Origin: Parus major
Lineage: Eukaryota > Chordata > Aves > Passeriformes > Paridae
Direction: 5' to 3'
DNA: 64,000 bases
Assembly (NCBI RefSeq): GCF_001522545.3
Contig: NC_031783.1
Coordinates: 2,757,562 to 2,821,561 of the forward strand
The translations under genes and the position numbers were made by a program. Positions 58,199 through 64,000 of the stretch are shown here, in pieces (position 1 is the stretch's first letter; each line of letters starts with the position of its first letter). Under the pieces are notes generated by a model. The model was not told where the DNA came from. It did not search any database and was given only the letters and a program-made list of their open reading frames with translations.

Positions 58199-58609
58199 NN
58201 NNNNNNNNNNNNNNNNNNNNNNNNNNNNNNNNNNNNNNNNNNNNNNNNNNNNNNNNNNNNNNNNNNNNNNNNNNNNNNNNNNNNNNNNNNNNNNNNNNNN
58301 NNNNNNNNNNNNNNNNNNNNNNNNNNNNNNNNNNNNNNNNNNNNNNNNNNNNNNNNNNNNNNNNNNNNNNNNNNNNNNNNNNNNNNNNNNNNNNNNNNNN
58401 NNNNNNNNNNNNNNNNNNNNNNNNNNNNNNNNNNNNNNNNNNNNNNNNNNNNNNNNNNNNNNNNNNNNNNNNNNNNNNNNNNNNNNNNNNNNNNNNNNNN
58501 NNNNNNNNNNNNNNNNNNNNNNNNNNNNNNNNNNNNNNNNNNNNNNNNNNNNNNNNNNNNNNNNNNNNNNNNNNNNNNNNNNNNNNNNNNNNNNNNNNNN
58601 NNNNNNNNN
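58199..58609. other. Assembly gap (411 N)
   Basis: Undetermined bases inside the PGAP6 CpG island, flanked by GC-rich DNA. The start of PGAP6 is probably lost here. Confidence 1.
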
Positions 58610-58810
58610 CGCAGCTCGCAGCTGAGCCGCCCCGGGAGCCCCCGGGATGAGCCTCGCAGCATCCCGGGCACCGGGCAGGGGGTGCTCCCGGCTGCGCTTC
58701 TCGGCGCCGTGCAGGCCGAGGAAGGCGGTGTTTGACAGGGGTTTAACCTGAAATCGCAAATATTCACACGCCTCGGTCATAGCGGACAGCCCGCCGCTCA
58801 GACGGGACAT

Positions 58811-61324
58811 GGCTGAGGAGGCTCAGCCCTTCGACTGATGGGTGATTTAATTGATGCTCGTTCCTGAAAGGTCCGATCGCTTTCTCTGCTCTCACCCATC
58901 TGCCATGTTCATGGGACTCACGGGAGATGTGCCTTTCATAGGCACGGTCAACTCATTCTCTCATTTTCCAGCTGATTTCAAAACAGCTAAGGATTTTCTT
59001 TTACCTGTGTTTTCCTTGGGATAGTTCCCCAGCAGAAACAATGCAGCTTAGGGACAGACTTGGAGTCCTTGCTCAGGCAAGAATCCCACCACTCCCTTAC
59101 GGCTCAGCTTAGCTGAGGACTTCAGGCCTGTTCCCAGTCAACCACCTGGAAATGGAGTTTCTACTTCTGGAACTCAAAATCTTGGCTGGTTGCTCTCACA
59201 AGATGTTACTCTTTGTAACAAACTCCTGGGTCATGGGAAGGAAATCCCCCAGGGAAGTGCATGCCATTTTCTAGGAACTCTGACATCACCAAAATCCCAG
59301 TCAGAGCAGACTGTGTGCTCAAAGCTGGCAGTGTCCTCATCTGATTTAGGAGGAGACTTCCCTGAAGTCAGCCCAGAAGCTTGAGCACATAAAGCTCAAG
59401 GGATGGGAAAAGACTGTTCTGCTAATTTCCAGCTTCAATTTGCTCACTGCTTGTTCATTTCTGTTTGCCCCTGTGTGATACTATCCTTGGATTTTCAGAG
59501 CTCTCCTTCTAAGAGGAAAACAAATAAACCCTTCTGTCCCTATCCCACATTAATTCAGCCTTCAGCTCCACTTTTAAAGATATCAGCTCATTTCCAATCA
59601 GCCCTTACAAATAACTTTCTTGAAGTGCCGTTTCTAGTAATTTTCCTCTTAAAAGAGAAAAAAAATGGCATTGAACCTCAAAGACTTGAGCATAAATTAA
59701 ACTTATCTAACACAATGAAAAGTCAGATCCAGAATGTGTTACAATACCCATTTTTTCTTTCACAGCTTGGGTCCCTTGGAGTTGCTTGTTCCCAAGAAAA
59801 GCATTCCAGTGTTGGCTGTAACTGTGTGGATGGATGCTGTAGAACATGCCACCTCCAGACTGACAGCTGCTCCAAACACATGGGGACATGAAAATGTTGT
59901 CATTGCCTTAGTGTCTGTCTGGGCTGCTCTTTTTCCCTTCGGCTAGGCAGCCAAGAAGGGGTGAGTTTGGGCCAGGGACGGTCTCGTTTTGGCTGCAGAG
60001 CTGGATTAGGGCTGAGGCTGGAGCTGGAGAAGCTGAAGCTTCCTCCACATGCACAGGCAGTGCTGCAGGTGGGTCACAAAGACCTGCAGCCAGGCAGAAG
60101 ATACAGCTGCAGTGGCATCTGCCTCATCCTGTGGCATCAAGAACCCACAGGACTCAGAAAACCACATGGGGGGCTCTGTCTGTGCTGAAGCCTGAGGGAC
60201 CACGGCCGTGCTGGGGCCAGCGCTTCTGTCTGAGTCAGTGACACTCTGGATGTGGTGTCGGTGTCCCTGTGATGGTTAGGGCTGACCACTTCTGCTTCTT
60301 GCTCTTTGGTCATGAGTCCTGAATACAGCCCTTTATCAGGAAATCAGAGAAAAGAGGAAGACCCTGTTCTGCAGAGTGTATTTCCTACAGTGTTTCAAAC
60401 AGCCTTGTGGAGAAGTCTGGATTATGTACTGGAAGTATCCCTCTTTGAGGCAACAACCTGGAAAAATAAATAATGGTGGCCTGTGCAAATTGGATTTATG
60501 GAGCTTTAACTGTGCTGACCCATGAATTTTGATAAATACATTTCTACTATTAATAAAGGCACTGAGCTGCTCAGCTATTGAGGGATGTCTAAAAGCTTTC
60601 TGGATGAGCAGCTGCAATGCACATTTTGCTGTATTGCTTTCCATAAATCCATAGCTGGGATCCTCCTGGCCATGTGCAAAAGTCTCTGGGGAGAACAGAG
60701 CTGGCACAGTCTGCTGCTCTGTTTGATCCTAGTGCAAGGAGTAAAAAAGTGGCACTGACTGGAAAACTCTCTCTTTTAACTATCTTCAGCTAGATCTTCA
60801 TTGAATTGTGTCCCCCACAGCAGCCTGACTTGAAGTCACTCTGACAGGGGAAGGAAGAGTACAATGAAGAACTGTACCCCAGGATTAGGGACCAAAACTC
60901 TGCTGTTAGAGTTGCACAGTTTTAGTTTTTTACGGAACAGTCAGATGATGCTCCATCACTGCAGGAGACTGCTGAAAGGATATTTGATGTACTCTGTGGA
61001 ACTTTGCACTGTGCAGCTCTCTGTGTTACTCACAAATGGGAAAACAGAAGGTCAATCCTTTCAGTGTAGATAAAGAGATAGGGAAATGTTATCTAAAACA
61101 GAGGAGGCTGGACTTACACTGGCTATTACATCTCAGGAAGAAGACGCTGGAGTCCTCACTGATGGTTTGCCAAAATTGTAGGCTTGATGTGCAGAAAAAA
61201 AAAAGCCAACAAAATATGTCGATGTCATCAGGAAGGGCTTGGGCTTGCAAAATGAGAGAGACCTCCTGCTTGTTGTGTAACAGCTGGGTGCACCCATATC
61301 TGTGCAGGTCTGACCTCTGATCAT
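58811..61324. other. Region upstream of PGAP6, no gene recognised
   Basis: Single-copy sequence of mixed composition with short chance frames. No NME4-like exon, which would be next in mammals, was seen here. No RNA gene or clear repeat was recognised. Confidence 0.5.
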
Positions 61325-61615
61325 AAAATGCTATACTCATGGAACAATTTGGTTTGGAAGGGACTTTTAGAGGTTGTCCAGTTCATCCCCTGTGCCATGG
61401 GCAGGGATGGCTTCCACTAGGTCAGGTTGCTCAGGGCCCCATCCAACCTGGTTTTGAAAGTTTCCAGGGATGGAGCACCCCAATCTCTCTGAGTAATCTG
61501 TGCCAATGTTTTACCACCTCCATTGTGAAAAACTTCTTCCTTATGTCTAATCGAAATCAAACCTCTTAGTTTGAAACCATCACCCCTTGTCCTGTCACAA
61601 CAGAACATCTCAGGA
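61325..61615 (-). mobile_element. CR1 LINE fragment
   Basis: The plus strand reads 'catggaacaatttggtttggaagggac', 'ccatgggcagggatggcttccactaggtcaggttgctcagggccccatccaacc', 'aaaaacttcttccttatgtctaat' and 'aaccatcaccccttgtcctgtcac'. This is the reverse complement of a CR1 3' region, so the element is in minus orientation. Confidence 0.93.
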
Positions 61616-61639
61616 TGTAAGAACACTGTGGACTTCAAG

Positions 61640-62090
61640 CCCTGAGCAGGGCACCTGAGATCAAAGGGATGGGGGAGCTGCAATGTCAGGGAGTTCTGGG
61701 GAGGTTGGGATTTTTCTCAGGAGAAGGGGAAGAAAAACATGCCAGCCCTACAAAATCATAGAGAGAATGTGGACCTGGTGTATGATGAGAGTTAGAGGCC
61801 ATCAATCAGTCTGGTAGACTGACTTAAAATGGATAAAAAGGATTTTATTTGGAGCAGGTGGGAGAATGAACTTCTGGAACTCACTGCCACAGGAGGTTGT
61901 GGAAACAAATAGGATCAGCAGGTTTATAAAAGGTAGAGCAAATTCGTGAGCAGCAGACAGATGCTGAAGGCAACAGGCAGGAATGGAGCCTCTGGAATTG
62001 TTATTACTGCTTGTGTGGGAGCTGAAGGAACACAACCAGAGCTGTGCCCTCCCCAGATGGCACTTCTGCTGCTGAAAAACACAGAAAAAC
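61640..62090 (+). mobile_element. Old CR1-type LINE, 3' region, decayed
   Basis: The stretch 'gttagaggccatcaatcagt', then 'cttctggaactcactgccacaggaggttgtgg' and 'aggatcagcaggtttataaaag', follows the 3' part of older amniote CR1 elements in plus orientation. The ends are approximate. Confidence 0.65.
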
Positions 62091-62414
62091 AACACAGGGA
62101 GAGAGGAAGCGCTGATGTCACCAGCAGAGCCTTGCCTATCATCTCAGCTCCAAGCAAAATCAGATCTCCCAGGTGGTTGCTGTGTGGTAGGAAGACAGGG
62201 AAACCAGCAGGAAGAAAGATTTTGCATTTCTATTCAATTTCCATCTTTGTAGTGAAAATCTAATCAATGCTCATTTTCTGTCTTCTACCACTTTTCCTTT
62301 TTTCCACTGGTGAAACAGCCAGTGGAGGAGGTGGGAGGATTCCAAAAAGTTTGAATTAAAGTGTATTTCAATCATTCCTTATTTTCAGACTGCTTGCCTG
62401 AAAAAAAAAAAAAT

Positions 62415-62760
62415 CCCCTTTACCTCAAAAACTGATGGAAGCCACCTCCAAAATCCAATATCTCTGGGAAAAGAGGGAAGGGGATGGGTTCACAGAAATC
62501 AGACCATCTCTTATCATTAGCAGGGTAAAAGGAGGAAACCAAGGAACTACAAACCAGTTGGCTTCAAGTAAAAAAAAAAACCAACAACAAACAGTGGGAC
62601 TTTTAATCGAAGAAGGAGATGAGTAATAATCATGGTCATTGCCAAGAATGAATCCTTTCAGATGAGTCTGTTTTCCTTCCGTGACAGATTCCAGTTCTTT
62701 GTTTACCATTATTCTTTACTGTGCTGTCATCAATAACTTGTGTTGTAGTGGAGAATGTCC
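62415..62760 (+). mobile_element. Old CR1-type LINE, coding-region piece, decayed
   Basis: 'accaaggaactacaaaccagttggctt' and 'gtcattgccaagaatgaatcctttcagatgagtctgttttccttccgtgacag' follow the start of the reverse-transcriptase region of old CR1 elements. Frame and motifs are destroyed. It lies downstream of a 3' piece of the same kind, so it is probably a separate copy. Confidence 0.6.
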
Positions 62761-64000
62761 TTATTAAGTTGTCAAATGTTCTTGAGCTGGAGGAGCTGCA
62801 AGCACTGGCTTAAAATTCAAAAGGGTCCAGACAAATCAGGGAGATCATTTCAGCAGGGAAAATCTGACATTTAGGAGAGAGTGCCTGTCCAAACACACAG
62901 CAAAGAAGCAGAAGACCTGTTGGCTGCACCACTCATGGATTACACTATTGCCATATTGAATTCCAATGTGTGATGTATAGAAAAGAACAGTTTGTAAAAC
63001 ACACCACGATTTCCCTCATTCAAACAAGAGGATCTCTCAACTGGTCTCCTGAAATCAGCTTCCAGCACAGAATTAATTCCCTATCTTCCCACTGCTTGTT
63101 TGCTAGATCCCCTTTGCTACTGGGAAGATAGAAAATTCAAGGAGAATTCCTGTTAAACTCCCCTGGGATGCTTGACCTCCTCCAGAAGTACATGTTTCTG
63201 TGTCCCTTTCCAGGACACACTCTGAAGGGACATGACTATCTAGCCAACATAACAAGATTAGAATCCAACCTATCTGGCCAATGCTGTTTGCAGCCCCTCG
63301 GGAGACTGGTGGAAGTCCTGTGATTGGGTAAATCTCTACTATCAAGCTCATTTCCTGAAGTCATTTCAATAAAAATGAGCTCTGAGATGCCACTTGCCTT
63401 GGTGACACCACAGAACAGAACACTGTGCTGTTCTGGGGGTATCTTTGAACCCGGCTGCTTTGTCCATCAAGGATAAATGAGAGCTGAGAAAGGCCTGCAG
63501 AGAGTGGAGACATCAAAACAGCCATGGCCTGGAGATACACGTCTTCTTTCTTCTGTGGAAGCTGCCTGGTGTGATTTGGCTTCCTGAGTGCTGCCATGGC
63601 CTGGATCAGGGGGCTTTGTGTCCAAATCCACCTCCTCAGAGTCACCTGGGGCTGCTTCAGGCTGCTCCGCTGTAGCAATGCAGAATTTGCCTCCAGCTCT
63701 CTCCCCAGCCCTGGAGCTGCAGCAATGCCGGCTGCAAAACCTGCCTGGGCCAGCACTGGGGCAAATACCTGACTGCTCCGCTCCAGAGCAGGGCTGCTGT
63801 GGTGCTGGTGGGTTCCAGGGATGCAGGGATGGCAGCTCAGCTGTGGCCAGCGTGTCTGTCCCACGGGGCAGGCTGTGTGTCCTGGGGCACACGAAGCCAT
63901 GGCCACCAAGGGATGCTCAGCGAAGGGAACCCCTGTGCTATGAGCCAGAGGGGGGGGGCCGGGGTTGGAACTCTCAGCTCGGCACATGATGGGGAGGGGT
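62761..64000. other. Window end, no gene recognised
   Basis: The sequence is AT-rich up to about 63400 and more GC-rich afterwards. The longest frame (63361-63987, minus strand, 208 codons) has no recognisable domain. Part of the start may still belong to the old CR1 piece. Confidence 0.5.

Larger units (their letters stand above)
57580..58810 (-). promoter_or_regulatory. PGAP6: CpG island, presumed PGAP6 promoter and exon 1
   Basis: Dense CpG on both sides of the gap, just upstream of PGAP6 exon 2. The gene's promoter and signal-peptide exon are expected here. A possible exon 1 tail lies at 58171-58198. Confidence 0.6.

Noticed and set aside
58811..64000. Expected NME4 or DECR2 exons next to PGAP6
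   Set aside because: In mammals these genes follow PGAP6, but I found no matching peptide in this 5 kb. They may lie beyond the window.
1..64000. CRISPR arrays, operons, ribosome binding sites, prophage or bacterial mobile elements
   Set aside because: The sequence is vertebrate nuclear DNA. The tandem arrays at 41081-41210 and 41836-42205 have no spacer-repeat structure.

Overview
The window is vertebrate nuclear DNA, most likely from a bird. It carries intron-split genes, abundant CR1 retrotransposon fragments with bird-type 3' ends, and CpG islands at gene starts interrupted by runs of N. The gene order AXIN1 - MRPL28 - PGAP6 (TMEM8A), all on the minus strand, is the conserved order seen at human 16p13.3. 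I cannot name the species from the sequence. Most open reading frames outside the exons below look like chance frames in GC-rich introns and intergenic DNA.

Layout, low to high coordinates (the reverse of transcription). 1-13615 is intron 2 of AXIN1, with one CR1 fragment and a possible enhancer near 10.8-11.2 kb. It also holds a clear library artefact at 4551-4719: a perfect 74-bp duplication around a Tn5/Nextera mosaic end. 13616-14584 is AXIN1 exon 2, which carries the start codon and nearly the whole RGS domain. 14585-17110 is AXIN1 intron 1 and the presumed promoter CpG island, in which 772 bases are missing (16239-17010). About 21 kb without a recognisable gene follows (17.1-38.2 kb). 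That stretch contains a very old, decayed CR1 at about 18.0-19.0 kb, a cluster of candidate conserved regulatory DNA at 28.0-29.8 kb and another candidate at 36.7-36.9 kb.

MRPL28 has five coding exons, complete and in phase (38223-40695, 248 aa). PGAP6 follows: twelve coding exons, all in phase, encode 732 residues plus a split codon (43725-54305). Its first coding exon is not resolved and probably lies in or beside the second gap (58199-58609). Between the two genes are CR1 copies, a 10-bp minisatellite (41081-41210), a possible PGAP6 polyadenylation signal and a roughly 20-bp minisatellite (41836-42205). The last 5 kb is upstream of PGAP6 and holds a younger CR1 and two decayed older CR1 pieces.

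The three genes are neighbours by descent and do not form a pathway. AXIN1 is the scaffold of the beta-catenin destruction complex. MRPL28 (mL28) is a mitochondrial large-ribosomal-subunit protein. PGAP6 is a membrane-bound, CREST-family enzyme that acts on GPI-anchored proteins. I found no convincing new genetic system. The most actionable observations are the sequencing-adapter artefact, the two promoter gaps, the risk of an over-extended MRPL28 gene model and the non-coding regulatory candidates.
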